A DNA stretch of 64,000 bases. It comes from Sarocladium kiliense. Its lineage: Eukaryota; Ascomycota; Sordariomycetes; Hypocreales; Sarocladiaceae. The position numbers and the translations under genes are program-made. Location of the stretch: positions 1,922,001-1,986,000 of the forward strand of contig JAUZTG010000020.1 of assembly GCA_030734395.1 (NCBI GenBank). Reading direction: 5' to 3'. Position 1 is the first letter of the stretch. Every line of letters starts with the position of its first letter. Under the pieces are notes generated by a model. The model saw nothing but the letters and a program-made list of their open reading frames with translations. It had not been told where the DNA came from and ran no database searches. This document shows positions 10,290 through 22,863 of the stretch, in pieces.

Positions 10290-11719
10290 TCTGAACGCTG
10301 ATTTGGGGAGAGTTCTTGCTGGCTGGACTCGTCAGTGAACCGCCGATATATGGCGACCGTATCTTCGTGGGCCCAGAGAAGTCGTTTCGGGCCGAGCCTC
10401 CTGGTTGACAAATTTGTGCACAACAAATTTCGGATCCTTTGTTATATGGTTCTTTGCTTTGGTTCAGCAGGCTGGTGTGGTTGGGTAGACCACCAAGACT
10501 TGGAGAGTATATGGATGTCGCCTTTTGAAAGGACAAGTTGGGTGTCCTGCTGGTATGCTACGTTCTCTTAAATTGCTTTCGAGTTAGAGGCTGCGTGTGC
10601 TTTGCTTGCTTCTGCAGATCGATGGAGGCAATGAAAGAGGGTGAAGGCTAATTGCTGTTGGTCTGATCGCGAGGAGATACAGACGTGGGACCCTTAGCAG
10701 TCTGGGACAAGAGGCAGATGATGCCTGGCTGGGGAACATGCCTTGCTATGACAGAAGACTGAGTGAGATCTTGAATCCTATGAGTCGGAGTCAGACATCT
10801 GGCGTTGCATGGCAGTAACTTGCGATATCAATTGAAGTGATAGAAACTCGAGATGAGCCACGTGACTGTGTAAAGGAAGGTTCTGAAACTGTGAAACGTC
10901 ACGAATCTCGTGACATGAGCTGCCGAACCATGTCCCTCTGCTTTGGGCGAAGCTATCACTTCTCATAATCATCATCAAAGCGCGCGCACGTTGTGACGCA
11001 CGTCACACCACGTGCGGAGTTGAACGGTCACTAGTAATAACGCCAGTACTTTAATCTTCCGATCAGCAATGGAACGGCGAACCAACTCCTCAGTCTCTGG
11101 CCAGAACAACGTGACCAAGAATGACTTTTTGGTGGCGTAGGCCCTGCGCCGCCCAAGACATTGCACTAATCCCGCTGTGGCATGGCCCCTACCACTCTCC
11201 ACGAGGCACTCTGCCTAGGTGGCTCAAGCCGCTGGGTCCACCGCCAACACCCCCTGTCAAAACCCCCTGGATGGACCCTGCCAACCGCTGGCCCCTTGCG
11301 TCTAACCTCACAGAAGCAAGAACCAAGAAACTTTGAAAGGCTTCATCTAATCTGGGAGCTCCAGCTTCGTCTCACGCTACCCCGACATCGGTCTTCCACG
11401 CCATTGATTGATCCCGATCATCCCATTCGTCGAACACCGGTAGCACCCTGTAACCCCTCTGACCCATCCAAGGTTCAGCTCTGCCTTAGGCTCCCGTACT
11501 CAACAGTGTTTCTGGTGATCAGGTACCGTGCAGGGTTTCTCGGATAGCTGCATTCTCCTGTTTCGTTTTGTTTCCGACAGCTCACATCAGAAAACTTTTC
11601 GTCGGTCTCTCCCTTCCATCGTCTTTCACTTTTCATAACCTTTTCCTGGTTCTCTACTGCAGCTCCAAGAAACCCTCTTTGACCGATACCCCCACCCCCC
11701 AATCCCCATCACCATCAAC
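10290..11719. other. Intergenic region upstream of SFH5
   Basis: About 1.4 kb without a recognisable gene. It holds the 3' end of the RRM transcript, a palindromic TGACG-type site near 10992, a CACGTG motif at 11009-11014, and a CT-rich leader with CCCC runs from about 11180 to the SFH5 start. Confidence 0.5.
10992..11007. promoter_or_regulatory. Palindromic TGACG/CGTCA bZIP-like site
   Basis: Perfect inverted repeat with 7-nt arms (TGTGACG and CGTCACA) around a CA spacer. Each arm holds a TGACG half-site of the kind bound by CREB/ATF-type bZIP factors. A CACGTG E-box follows at 11009-11014. The palindrome is seen directly. Its role in SFH5 or RRM gene regulation is inference. Confidence 0.45.
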
Positions 11720-13030
11720 ATGTCCACAGAGACCTCAGCTGGCGTGACGGCCACTGCCACTGCCGGCGGTGCCAGCGAGTCTCTCCTCGCCCAATTCTCC
11801 GCCAGCCTTGCGGAGATCGTTAAGAGCACTGGTCACGATGAGATGTGGGGCGTCACGCTCAAGGACGCCGACGATGTGCCCACCTCTATCGTTCTCACAA
11901 AGTTCCTGCGAGCCAACACAGGCGATCTTGCTGCTGCCAAGAAGCAGCTCACCTCAGCTCTTGAATGGCGCAAGAAAATGAACCCTCTCGAGCTTGTCAA
12001 GCAGTCCTACAGCGAGGACAAGTTCGGCGGCCTGGGCTACGTGACTACTCACAAGGGTGAGAACCCTAGCAAGGAGACTATCATCAGCTGGAACATCTAC
12101 GGTGCCGTCAAGGACAACAAGAAAACCTTTGGCGACGTTGAAGAGTGAGTGATAGACTTATTCAGTGCATCTTCCACCCCATACTCACTCAATCTCAGGT
12201 TTATCAAGTGGCGTGCCGCTCTGATGGAGCTCAGCGTTCATAAGCTTAACCTCCCTGCCGCCACAGAGCGCATCCCTGAGGACGGCGAGGACCAGTACCA
12301 GATGATCCAGGTTCACGATTACCTTAGCGTCAGCTTCTTCCGTCCTGACCCCAATGTCAAGAAAGCCAGCCAGGAGGCCATCCGCGTCTTTTCTCTTGCT
12401 TATCCTGAGCTGCTTGCCCACAAGTACTTTGTCAACGTCCCGGCTCTCATGGGATGGATGTACGGCCTGATGAAGCTGTTCGTTGCACCTGCGACCCTCA
12501 AGAAGTTCCATCCTATGAGCTCCGGTACCACGCTTGCCACTGAGCTTCCTGGCATTGTGTCCACACTTCCTGAGGCATACGGCGGCAAGGGGCCTGATGT
12601 CAAGACCGCTGGCGAGACTGTCAACCTCACCACCGAACCTGTTCCTGATGCGGATGAGAAGGCGACCGAGACTAGTGCTCTTGCTGTCGCTGCTGACGAG
12701 AAGAAGGAAACTCCTGCTCCAGCCGAGGCACCAGCTACCGCCGCTGTTGAGGAAGCCAAGCCCGCTGAGACCAAGGCGGAAGAAACTCAGACAGGAGAGG
12801 CCGCCAAACCTGTCGACCTGCCCAACCCTCTGGGCTCCGCGCCAGTCGAGCCCATCTCCGAGACGAAGCCTGTCGAGGAGGCCAAGCCTGAGGCATCCGC
12901 TGCAGCTGCACCCGAGGCTGATACTGCTCCGCCAGCAGAGACCAAGACTGAGGAAGCCAAGGCTGATACTTCTGCAACAGAGGATAGCAAGCCAGAGGTC
13001 AAGGCCGAGGGCGCTGAGGAGAAGAAATAG
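11720..13030 (+). CDS. SFH5: Sec14-like phosphatidylinositol transfer protein (Sfh5 type)
   Basis: Non-classical Sec14 homologue. Yeast Sfh5 sits at the ER and cell cortex and binds phosphatidylinositol or heme. Two exons (11720-12144 and 12199-13030) with a 54-nt intron give 418 aa. The N-terminal CRAL-TRIO-N helices contain TSIVLTKFLRANTGDLAAAKKQL. The CRAL-TRIO lipid-binding domain covers about residues 105-275, with IQVHDYLSVSFF, KKASQEAIRVFSLAYPELL and KYFVNVPALMGWMYG. The last ~120 residues are a low-complexity tail rich in Ala, Pro, Glu, Lys and Thr, with repeated EEAKP and AETK units. This tail is longer than in yeast and typical of filamentous fungi. The antisense strand is open for about 300 codons, but only as a by-product of codon bias. 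Confidence 0.93.
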
Positions 13031-13100
13031 TGCCCTGACAACGTTTTCAGTGTCTGATGGTGCAAACATTAGAGTCGGCCAGGGCTCAATGTACATAGGA

Positions 13101-13117
13101 GACCCCATCGTGGGGTC
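13101..13117 (+). other. Short 3'UTR hairpin after SFH5
   Basis: GACCCC and GGGGTC arms around a five-base ATCGT loop, about 70 nt past the SFH5 stop. Directly visible; function unknown. Confidence 0.3.
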
Positions 13118-13495
13118 CGATCCCCGAAAGGATGTTGTTCGTGTGAAATACCCCTTCAGTCTTTGTTAGTTTGACGCTTATGTCGCGTCCGAAATCTTTC
13201 TATTCCTAGTTCTAACTATCTCAATCAAATATGTTTGACTGGCTCAAGTGCTGACATCTGGCGTCGCTGATCGATCGGCGTTACCTATCCCGGCGCGGGT
13301 TAGCTGTCAACGCCATGCAGATTGCTGTCTCAACTCGGTTGAGGCGGCATGATGGTGCCGCATTCTATGACGAGGCTCCCACCGAAGATCTTTCAACTCC
13401 ATATTCTTGACCCTGTCTCTCGAACGACTGCCGTTGTCGATCCCATTGAACATAATTGATTGCTGCGGCGTAACCCTCTATTGACATCGGCAAGT

Positions 13496-14485
13496 ATGGG
13501 TATTACTTACTCCAACCTGTTTCCGCCGAAGGCTGAGTTCACGGAGGAGCAACTCGAGCCTCAACACGGCAAGGTCTTCATCGTCACAGGCGGCTACTCC
13601 GGCGCTGGATATGAGCTCAGCCGCATACTTTATCAGGCGGGTGGAGCTGTGTACGTTGCTGGACGCTCCGAGGAGAAAGCGAAGGCCGCGATCGCAAAGA
13701 TCGAAGGACTCGAGAGTCCGCGGAAGACATTACCCGGAAAGCTTGTGTTTCTGGATGTCAAGCTTGATGATCTGAGGACGGTCAAGCCAGCGGTTGAGAG
13801 GTTCCTGAAGATGGAGTCGAGGCTAGATGTGCTTTTCAACAATGCGGGCGTGTCGCATCCTCCAACGGATTGGCGCTCAGCCCAAGGGCACGAGATGCAG
13901 ATCGCGACGAACTGTCTGGGTCCTTATCTCCTCACAAAGCTCCTTATGCCCATCCTTCGAACTACCGCAGAGACCGACGGAGTGTTCCCAGGGTCGGTCC
14001 GTGTCGTCTTCACCTCTTCCATCACAACCGACACCAGTGCTCCCAAAGGTGGTATGAATATCGCAACCCTCGACGATCCGTCAACGCCGCAGACAGACAT
14101 GTATACACACTCGAAAACCGGAAATTGGTTCCTCGCCAACACATTTCAAGCCCATCTCAAATCCGCGAACGTCCTCTGTGTGGCACAGAACCCAGGAAAC
14201 CTGCGCTCCTCCCTCCTCCGGCACTTCAACCGGCCATTCGTATACTTTCTGCATCATGCGTTGCTGTATGCTCCGGTTCAAGGTGCCAATACGGAGTTAT
14301 TTGCGGGGCTGTCGGGGGAGCTGGGGATGAGTGATGGAGGATGCCATGTGCTTCCGTTTGGCAGGAGGCATCCGAGCCCGAGAGAAGACTTGCTTGAAGC
14401 GATGAGAGATGAAGAGAATGGGGGAAATGGGGTGGCGAGAAAGTTTGAGGAACGGTGCGATGAGAAGACGAGGGAGTTCTGTTGA
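13496..14485 (+). CDS. Short-chain dehydrogenase/reductase (retinol dehydrogenase/WWOX-like)
   Basis: Single-exon gene of 329 aa. NAD(P)-dependent oxidoreductase with a Rossmann fold; substrate unknown. The cofactor motif TGGYSGAG starts at residue 31 and the structural NNAG at about 107. The catalytic Ser lies in FTSSITT (about 179), and YTHSK supplies Tyr203 and Lys207. The ATG at 13496 is chosen because MGITYSNLFPPK is the usual start of this subfamily; a TTG at 13460 opens the same frame but is unlikely. The C-terminus contains a charged tail rich in Glu and Arg. It converges with the beta-helix gene. The Arg after the GRSEE strand suggests NADP preference, which is inference. Confidence 0.88.
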   Translation: MGITYSNLFPPKAEFTEEQLEPQHGKVFIVTGGYSGAGYELSRILYQAGGAVYVAGRSEEKAKAAIAKIEGLESPRKTLPGKLVFLDVKLDDLRTVKPAVERFLKMESRLDVLFNNAGVSHPPTDWRSAQGHEMQIATNCLGPYLLTKLLMPILRTTAETDGVFPGSVRVVFTSSITTDTSAPKGGMNIATLDDPSTPQTDMYTHSKTGNWFLANTFQAHLKSANVLCVAQNPGNLRSSLLRHFNRPFVYFLHHALLYAPVQGANTELFAGLSGELGMSDGGCHVLPFGRRHPSPREDLLEAMRDEENGGNGVARKFEERCDEKTREFC

Positions 14486-14668
14486 TGAGATGGAACAAGA
14501 GGCCGAGGCCCTCTGATATGGTAGCAGAAGCTGGGGGCATCAAATGGGGAGACTCAAAAAGGAGCCCACAAATTTGTGTGAGGAATCGGTCACATTTACT
14601 CAATCTGCTTCAATCCGAAGACCTTTCCGTTCAGACCTTTGCTTTTTGAACAGATTCCACCATGAAAC

Positions 14669-15833
14669 TCAACAGAACCCTTCGGGCAGAGAGATCGAAC
14701 ATTTGTTGTTCCTTACGATATTTCCCTTCCCAGTTGTATTGACATATAGGTCCACCTGATTACCATTCAGGGTATTGCCTTGGATCAAATTACCCTTCGC
14801 CACAGCCTGTTTCTTCCCAAGCAATATACACGCAAGACTCTTTTCTGCGCAGTAGTCATCAACCAGCGCAATTCCGGACCTTGGTTCCTTGGTCGGGTCA
14901 CTCGTCTTCTGCCCTTGTACGAGATTTCCTTCAACACGAGCGCGGACGCTACTATCGAGGATGATACCAGCTCCACCGAAGAGACCGCATTTTGGTAGTG
15001 TTGAACGGACTTTGTTGTTGCAGACGTGGACGTCTCTGATGGTCGGGTCGACGAACGCCCCGAAACATGCAGAGGTAATTTCGTTGTTCTCGACTACTGC
15101 GCTATTCGTCTGGATGAAGATGCCGAGGAAATAGCCACCAACCGTGTTTCGAACAACTTCAGTTCCGAAGAAGTTGTCTGCGCAAATGGCGGCAAAGCCT
15201 CCCTTCGAAGCACCGACCTGGTTTCGAAAAAGGATGGTATCTGTAGAGCCAGCAGCCAATAACCCATAGTTCGGTCCATCGCTGAGTTGGTTATCGCTGA
15301 TAGTTGTCTCCGCAGCGCCGAGGATGAGAATGTTTGCCCCGGTGAAGCCCTTGACCCGGAATCCACTGACTACTACGTCTTTGACGGGGTGCCTTACAGA
15401 CGATACCTTCCTGTGTTCGACCTGGAACTTTGCAGCATCGATCCCACTGCCCACAACGCATATTCCAGCTTGAGTTCCAGGCCCTGCAAAACCTGTGCAT
15501 GGGTTGTGTCGTGGCTTCTTCGGAGGAGCAATGATAGCGTTTTGCCCCTTTAGAATGATGCCATTCTTGTTGATTGTGACTTGTTCGTGATAGGTTCCAC
15601 TTTCTACGATTATGTGTGTGCCTTCAGAAGCTGCATTAATAGCTTTCTGGATTGATTGTCCAGCGTGTACATGAATTGTTTTCGCATAGTGGTGGTGATC
15701 TATTTGCGATTAGCCCATGTGATTGTGTTGAGCAAACATGATGCAAACCCGCACGATAGTTCCCGGCTGGCTCAGGAAGTGCGGAGACCACAAGTGGCCC
15801 TAGGAGCAGATACAGTAGGAAAGCGTAGATCAT
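14669..15833 (-). CDS. Secreted right-handed parallel beta-helix protein (pectin-lyase fold)
   Basis: Two exons, 15833-15749 and 15699-14669, with a 49-nt intron (GTTTGC donor, GGCTAATCG branch, AAATAG acceptor) give 371 aa. The N-terminus MIYAFLLYLLLGPLVVSALP is a clear signal peptide. The mature part opens with IHVHAGQSIQKAINAASEG, the usual entry coil of PbH1 proteins. Repeated coils follow, with the N-x-V/I ladder seen in SDNQL, FRNQV, VVRNTV, VENNEI and CNNKVR. Such proteins are mostly polysaccharide lyases, epimerases or hydrolases acting outside the cell. No family-specific catalytic set could be assigned, so the substrate is open. It lies between an SDR and a P450, and a secreted pectin lyase is about 5 kb downstream. 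Confidence 0.85.
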
Positions 15834-16884
<1,051 letters not shown>

Positions 16885-18638
16885 CTACTTCCCTCCTTGC
16901 GGACCAGAGTCCAGGTCCCGCCTGGTGATCTTCAATTGCATTTCTGATTGGATCAGTACCCCGACGAACGTGTTACGTATAGGTCTCTCTACGTTGACTG
17001 GCGCGAAATCAAAGCGACGGAACAACTGCAAATGGTTAGTAGGAACTTTCCACGCGATGCTTGATATAGACACGGGGTCATGGTACTCACCTCTACGACC
17101 ATCTTGTTCAGTTCAAGCATGGCGATGGGCCTCCCGAGGCATCCCCATGTCCCCTGACCAAAGCAGAGGTCGACGGTATTATCCATGGTCCGGATCTGAT
17201 CGGCATTGGCCTCGAGCCATCGACTAGGACGGTACATGTCAGCATCCACGCCAAACACGTCTTTGTTCCTCATGACGGCGTGAGCGCTCCAGGCAATATT
17301 TGTTCCAGCAGGAATAGGTATGCCACAAATAACGGTGTCCTCGCTTGAAACGCGAGGCATGATTCCTGTGATTGGTGGCCAAATCCTGAGACCTTCCTTC
17401 AAGCATGCCTGGAGATACCGAAGTTTGCGGGCCTCGGCGTCTGTGATGGGAGAGGATATCTTGCCTGAGGCAGCTGCGTCGTCGATCTCGGCCTGCAAGC
17501 ATCTATAGACGTCCGGATGGGCCATCACGTTAGCAGTAACCGTGCGGAGTACGGTGGCAGTGGTATCCGAGCCCGCAATACTGTCCGAGAGGAGGTTAGT
17601 GATTGTGAAAGAGAACATGTTGGGTCCAATGAGTACACATACATCTGGACCAGAGACTCGGACTGGGCCTCTCTTTGGCTCAGGCCATGTCTGACGAAAG
17701 AGCCCAGCATGTCTTTCCTGTCCTTGGCATCAGAGGTGAATCTCTGGTTCACAACCCGCTTAGCAGTAGCCATGATGGGACCAAGTCCAACAGTATCCCT
17801 CTCGGATGGCATCATAGCCTTACAAATGGGAGACTGGAGGAAGCCAATGAGCCAAGGGATCAGGGCGAACATCTGCATCAGGGGCACAGTGTCCTCGGTG
17901 GTCTTGATATAGCCATACAGGTCTTCATCAGCGTCCATGAACCCAAAGGCTTCGCCAAACGCAATCTTGGAGATGACATCGAGGGTCATGTACTGGACTT
18001 TGCGGGCGAAGTCCACGGGCAGGTACTCAGTCCGAGTGGACAGGTACTTGTCCTCGATAAGGCGGATGAAGCGAGCGATGCCAGCGTCAACGGATTGTTC
18101 CAGATCCTCAACATCCTTACCACCATATCCCGGCGCAATCTTGGCTCGAAGGACTGCGTGTATGTCATCATCACGCATTGACAGGGTACAGTCGTTGGGA
18201 GGGTCGAGCTGGAATCCTTTGTACCACGGCGCGCGGCGGAATTGGGAGCGCGGCGCCCACATTCGGCGGACCTCAGTCGGGTCACCACACAGAACATAAT
18301 TAGGAGCAATGCGTACAACCGGGCCTACGCAGAGGTTGATAAGTGTCTACTCGAGCAGTACAGCGTCTCTCACTGCGATGTATGTCTAGGCCAGGCAGGT
18401 AAAGTAGACACTCACCGAATTGCTCACAAACTTTACCAAGACCCTTGAATACCTGAGCTTGCCATGTCTTATGGATCAGCCAGAGATTTGTCCAGCCCGC
18501 AGCTTGGGGTCCCGGGATGTGACGGAGGCGACGCCATGCGAGAATGCGACGGAGAAGAAAGTAGGCGCTGAGGAGGCCGGCAGCCAGTCCCCAGAAGGTA
18601 GACCGTGACACTGCGCGCGTGACATCCTGTTGGTCCAT
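16885..18638 (-). CDS. Cytochrome P450 monooxygenase (pisatin-demethylase-like)
   Basis: Class II microsomal P450 of 511 aa in four exons: 18638-18416, 18324-17643, 17580-17091 and 17025-16885. A membrane anchor lies at about residues 14-32, then the proline hinge HIPGPQAAG. The I-helix oxygen-binding segment IIAGSDTTATV is created by joining exons 2 and 3. The K-helix ExxR sits in LKEGLRIWPP, the PERF-like segment is YRPSRWLE, and the heme loop is FGQGTWGCLGRP with Cys about 449. The sequence style (WAPRSQFRRAPWYKGFQLDP near the N-terminus) resembles the pisatin demethylase group, which O-demethylates plant phytoalexins or acts on aromatics. The true substrate is unknown. The start is divergent from the LaeA-like methyltransferase, 383 bp away. 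Confidence 0.92.
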
Positions 18639-19021
18639 GACGGAAAAAGCAATGATGCTGAGCGGAGAGGGGTAAGGAGAACAGCGGTGGAGGAGAGGGT
18701 GGAAAGGGGAGGATGTCGTTGTACCCTAGGTAGGCTCTTCAGTTCTATCAAGACTCAAGCCTGCCGCCGTGGGGGGCGCTGATCTCTGGACTACGGTAGC
18801 TAATGGCGGGCCGGCAGCGGCAACCCCGCAGTGGGGATGCCACGTTCCCACCCTGGAGCTGTCAGTACTGGATGAAGTGGGGGATCCTGTGCTCGGTCAC
18901 GAACAGACAGCCTCACATGGACGAACGATTTTGTTTGCGAGACGTGGATCTGACTAGACTGAATGATACCAGAGCTTTGCCGACCAGTACCTGACTTGTC
19001 CGCGTTCAATCGCCCGTCACC

Positions 19022-20800
19022 ATGTGCAACCAAGATCAGAGCACTACAGAACCAGTCGCTGCTGATGTGACCCTAACTCACCAAGAGCTGCTCGTACGTG
19101 CGACCCTTACATCCCTTTGCACCCATGGCCTCAGCAGCTGCTAACTTTATTGACAGGTCGCAGATGATGGGTCAGATGTCGACTCCGCTGTCGGAATTGT
19201 ATGACAACTGAACCATCCTTCACTCAATGCCCTTGGACTGGATCATGCTCATTACGATCGCATGCTAATACCTTCTGTGTGCGCACCCAGTCCGACGACC
19301 AATTCTCCTCCCAATCACTCCGATCCAGCATATACGCTTATCACCAGGAGAATGGGCGCATGTATCACGCCCTCAGTCGAGGAAGTGGGTCAAACTCGCC
19401 TTTGCTCGCTCACCATGTGCTCCGAGAAACAACTTTCGCTAACCACTCCGAATACAGAGTACATTCTGCCAAATGACGATGTATGTCTTCTTTTTGCTCA
19501 TGCTTCCAAGATCTCGGAATCAGAATCTTGCTGCTTCAGGAGCTTCGTTGGCTTGATTTACTGACTCGGCTTGCTAAAGAGAGAGAATGAGCGACTCGGT
19601 ATGGCTCATCCCACAGACACACCACACTAACCCCCCAGCATCCGTTTGAAGATACACCGTGGCTGACCGCTCATGTAGATGTTCAGCATCATCACTTCCT
19701 CCTGACCTTTGGCGGCCGACATTATTTTGCTCCAGGAGCCGATTCAGCCAAACGTGTGCTCGATGTTGGCACGGGCACTGGAATTTGGGCAATCGACTTC
19801 GGTGAGTCTGGCCATTTGTTTGTTCCACCCCTATTTGATTTAGCCTTTGCTGACCTCTTCTCCCTCCCAAAGCTGATGAGCACCCCGAAGCTGAGGTTGA
19901 ACCGCACCTGGAGTTGCCACAGTGCCTGGGGTGTAGGTACTGACAAGATGTCACAGGTTATCGGAGTCGACCTCAGTCCAATTCAACCGGCGTTGTACGA
20001 AGCCTGCCATAATAGCTGGTTCACAGTTGATGACTAACAAGTTACCCAAAGCGTTCCGCCAAACTGCCAATTCGAAGTCGACGACCTAGAGCAGGAATGG
20101 ACTTGGACCAAGCCCTTCGACTACATTTTCAGCCGCATGATGGTAGGAAGCTTCGCCGACTGGACAGCCTACGTACGACAAGCATACAAGTACGACTTCG
20201 CCATCTCCTTGCGTACCTTTCTCTATTTATGGACTAACAGGTTTCAAGCCGTCTCGAACCCGGTGGTTGGATCGAAATGGTCGACTGCCTGTTCCCCATC
20301 GAATCAGACGATGGCACCCTGAATGATGACCAACCCGTCATGAAATGGATCAATGCTCTTATCCAAGGCAGCCAAAATCTCGGCCGGCCATTGACCGATG
20401 CGAAGAAGCACGACCAGCGCCTGATCAATGCGGGCTTCCAGAACGTGCACAAAAAGGTCTTCAAGTGGCCAACAAATTCATGGCCCAAGGACAGATATTA
20501 CAAGGAGATTGGCTTCTGGACTATGGCAAACATTGGCAGCGGACTGGAAGGACTCAGTCTGGCATTGCTGACCCGAGGTTTGGGTTGGACTCGAGAAGAA
20601 GTCTTGGTGTTCTTGACACAGGTTCGGGCTGATCTCAAAGACCCAAAGATTCACGGGTATTGGCCCATGTGAGATTCACCCCCTCTACGATTAGTCGAAG
20701 TGACCGATGCGCATGCTAACCTGTTTTGAGTGTTGTGGTATATGGCCAGAAGCCACTACACGCACAGTCTTCTCCGGAACCTGCAGGAAGCGATGGCTGA
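19022..20800 (+). CDS. LaeA-like SAM-dependent methyltransferase, 11 exons
   Basis: Class I methyltransferase resembling the secondary-metabolism regulator LaeA, a velvet-complex partner; methyl acceptor unknown. Exons: 19022-19093, 19157-19198, 19291-19384, 19458-19480, 19580-19598, 19679-19801, 19873-19895, 19957-19994, 20052-20189, 20249-20668 and 20731-20800. They sum to 1062 nt, so 353 aa. Family landmarks fall exactly across the joins: YAYHQENGRMYHA, YILPNDD then RENERLD, VQHHHFLLTFGG, SAM motif I LDVGTGTGIWAIDF, ADEHPEAEVIGVDLSPIQP, FVPPNCQFEVDDLEQEWTW, LEPGGWIEMVD, and terminal PIVVVYGQKP. Three exons are only 19-23 nt. Two acceptors (at 20248 and 20730) were chosen by family match over weaker alternatives. 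It is probably nuclear or cytosolic, as no signal is seen. Confidence 0.85.
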
Positions 20801-20975
20801 GGGTCTGCTGGGCCATATGTAATTGCAGTTCTTTTGAAGCAACTTTCGTTTCACTGGGCCATAACAGCATCATATTGTCAGGATGATATGGATGTCCACT
20901 GAGATCTGATGGCTAGTTCTCATCTTTATTTGCTAGGTGTAAAACCTCTCGACTATCTTAGGAAATGCTTGTCGC

Positions 20976-22159
20976 CTAGATCTTGCCAAATCCAGCGGTG
21001 TTGGGAACATTCTTCGCCGTCTCAGCGGAACTTGCGCTAGCCACATTCTTGCCCTGGAAGTACGACAAGAAGCTCGTATCAGAACCGCTGAGAGTTCCTG
21101 AGCTACCATATGCGTTCACCTGGCATGCGTGGCCAAGGTAGCTAGAGCATTTGGCGTTGGTGTTAGAGTCGGGAGAAGCGAACCACTTGCCACCACCGTT
21201 CTCGACAGCGGCCTTGACGTTCTGGAAGACGTTGCCTTCGGCAAGGACCATGGCGCCTGAGGCAGTCTCGAAAGCATGGCCAGGGTTTGAGTAGAAGTAG
21301 TTGTTGACTGCGTGCAGGAGAGTGTTGCCTTGGACCTTGGGTGAGCGGCCGCTGGTATGGTGAACGTAATTGTTCTTGAAGGTGATCAGGTCGTTGGAGC
21401 CAGTGAAGTACATGCCCCAATAGTGGTTGCCCGTGCATCCAGTGTCGGCAGACCAGCTGCTTCGTCCGTCGATGTCGCAGTTGGAGATGGTGACGCGGCC
21501 GGAGGCGTTGTTACCAAGGACGATGTGTTGGCGACCAATACGGGAGATGGAGACGTGGTCAATCCAGACGAGATCGGCCCCGTCGAGGGTGATAGCATCG
21601 CCACCCCAAACATAGGCAGGGTCTGCTCTTGTCAGTCTTTGAACATGGGACTTTCAGGGGTGATTGACGTACTGAGTTCCGTGATCTGAATGTTCTGGAT
21701 GATGATGTTGCTCACACCGTTCGAGAGACGCAAGCCCTTGCCCTTGATCGTGCCCTTGTTTCCTTGCCCAACAATAGACTTGTTGGACTTGACCGTAATG
21801 CCGGCCATGCCCGCCTTGTCATAAGTGATGGTGACCTTGGGGGCGTTAGGCTGATAGTTGTTGCACCAGTTGTCCTTGTTGATCGCCTTCTGGCAAGTTG
21901 AGCCGGTACCCCATGGCGCACAGCCAGCTTCGGTTGCTGAGCCCTCGGAGCCAGTGAAGTCAAAGGTCTTGGTCAGAACGATGTTGAGACTCTCCGAGCT
22001 GCCAAGGTAGCTGACGAGCTCGGCAGTGGTAGTGGGAGTTACGGTTCTGCCACTGCCGCCTCCTGTGATACCCTTTGCGAACCCTTCAGCAGCGCCAGTC
22101 ACAGCAGCTGCTGAGTTGACGAAAGCAAGGAAGACCACGGACAAAAGATGGGCACGCAT
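20976..22159 (-). CDS. Secreted pectin lyase (polysaccharide lyase family 1)
   Basis: Extracellular enzyme cleaving methyl-esterified homogalacturonan by beta-elimination. Two exons (22159-21673 and 21622-20976) with a 50-nt intron give 377 aa. A signal peptide covers MRAHLLSVVFLAFVNSAAA; the ATG at 22159 is chosen over an upstream in-frame start because it places the signal at the N-terminus. The fold landmarks join as ITELNPAYVWGGDAI, followed by WIDHVSISRIGRQHIVLG, CTGNHYWGMYFTG and the catalytic-arginine region SGRSPKVQG. The WIDHVS...RIGRQH pattern is that of pectin lyases rather than calcium-dependent pectate lyases. Length matches the family. It converges with the LaeA-like gene (175 bp between stops). 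Confidence 0.94.
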
Positions 22160-22863
22160 TTTGACAAGTGTAGATATACCAAGTAAAGTTGGAATATAAC
22201 AGATCGGCAGCGTAGTCGACAGCACCAAAACAGATCGGATCCAAGATTGACAAGAAAGTCTGGTACATATAGTCTTAGAACACTCAACAATGCCGAAGCC
22301 CTTTCGGATCTAACGGCACTAAAATCTTGGCCCCAGAAACTCCCCTCCTCATTCGAAAGTAATCTCCATGTAACATCCCAAAATGCGATACGGCCTCCAA
22401 AGTGGGCTTATCCAACGCTTTGGCCAGTGTCACAAAACAGGCTGCTCCTAGAAGAGGAATAGTTTCGCAAGGGTCAACGGTCATGGACCATCCGTAGTTT
22501 CTAGAAAAAACCCACTATGCTTTATCCGCAAATATTCCACCACTTGATTTAATGCCGTGTTTCGAAGCCTGTCGCTAGGCTAAATCTGGAGCCCTAGCTG
22601 TCCAAAGCGTCGCGTGGTGATTTGGTGCAATCATTAAAGGGTCTTTTGGTTGGAGCCGATCCTATCATGCGGTGCCGCCATGCTGGTGTCAACGGGGACT
22701 TCTCTGAAATAGGGCTGGTCTTGTTCCTCGGTAGTTCTTATCGTGGCCGACTCATCGTGACTTGCTGGGTCCATACCGATTTTGGGCAGCACTTGCGAGA
22801 CTATTGGACAGTGGTGGAATCAGATTAGATGACAACGAAACTCTGTCTGCTAATAGCCTGCAG
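22160..22863. other. Intergenic, nothing recognised
   Basis: About 700 bp holding the pectin lyase promoter and the 3' side of the kinase remnant. No gene seen. Confidence 0.5.

Noticed and set aside
12185..13108. Open frame of about 300 codons antisense to SFH5
   Set aside because: It mirrors the codon pattern of a well-supported CRAL-TRIO gene, has no motif and starts in the SFH5 3'UTR; a shadow of biased codons.
20231..20248. Acceptor at 20240 (CTAACAG) for the LaeA-like gene
   Set aside because: It puts the next exon out of frame; the acceptor 8 nt later (TTCAAG) restores the conserved LEPGGWIEM wording, and CTAAC serves as branch point.
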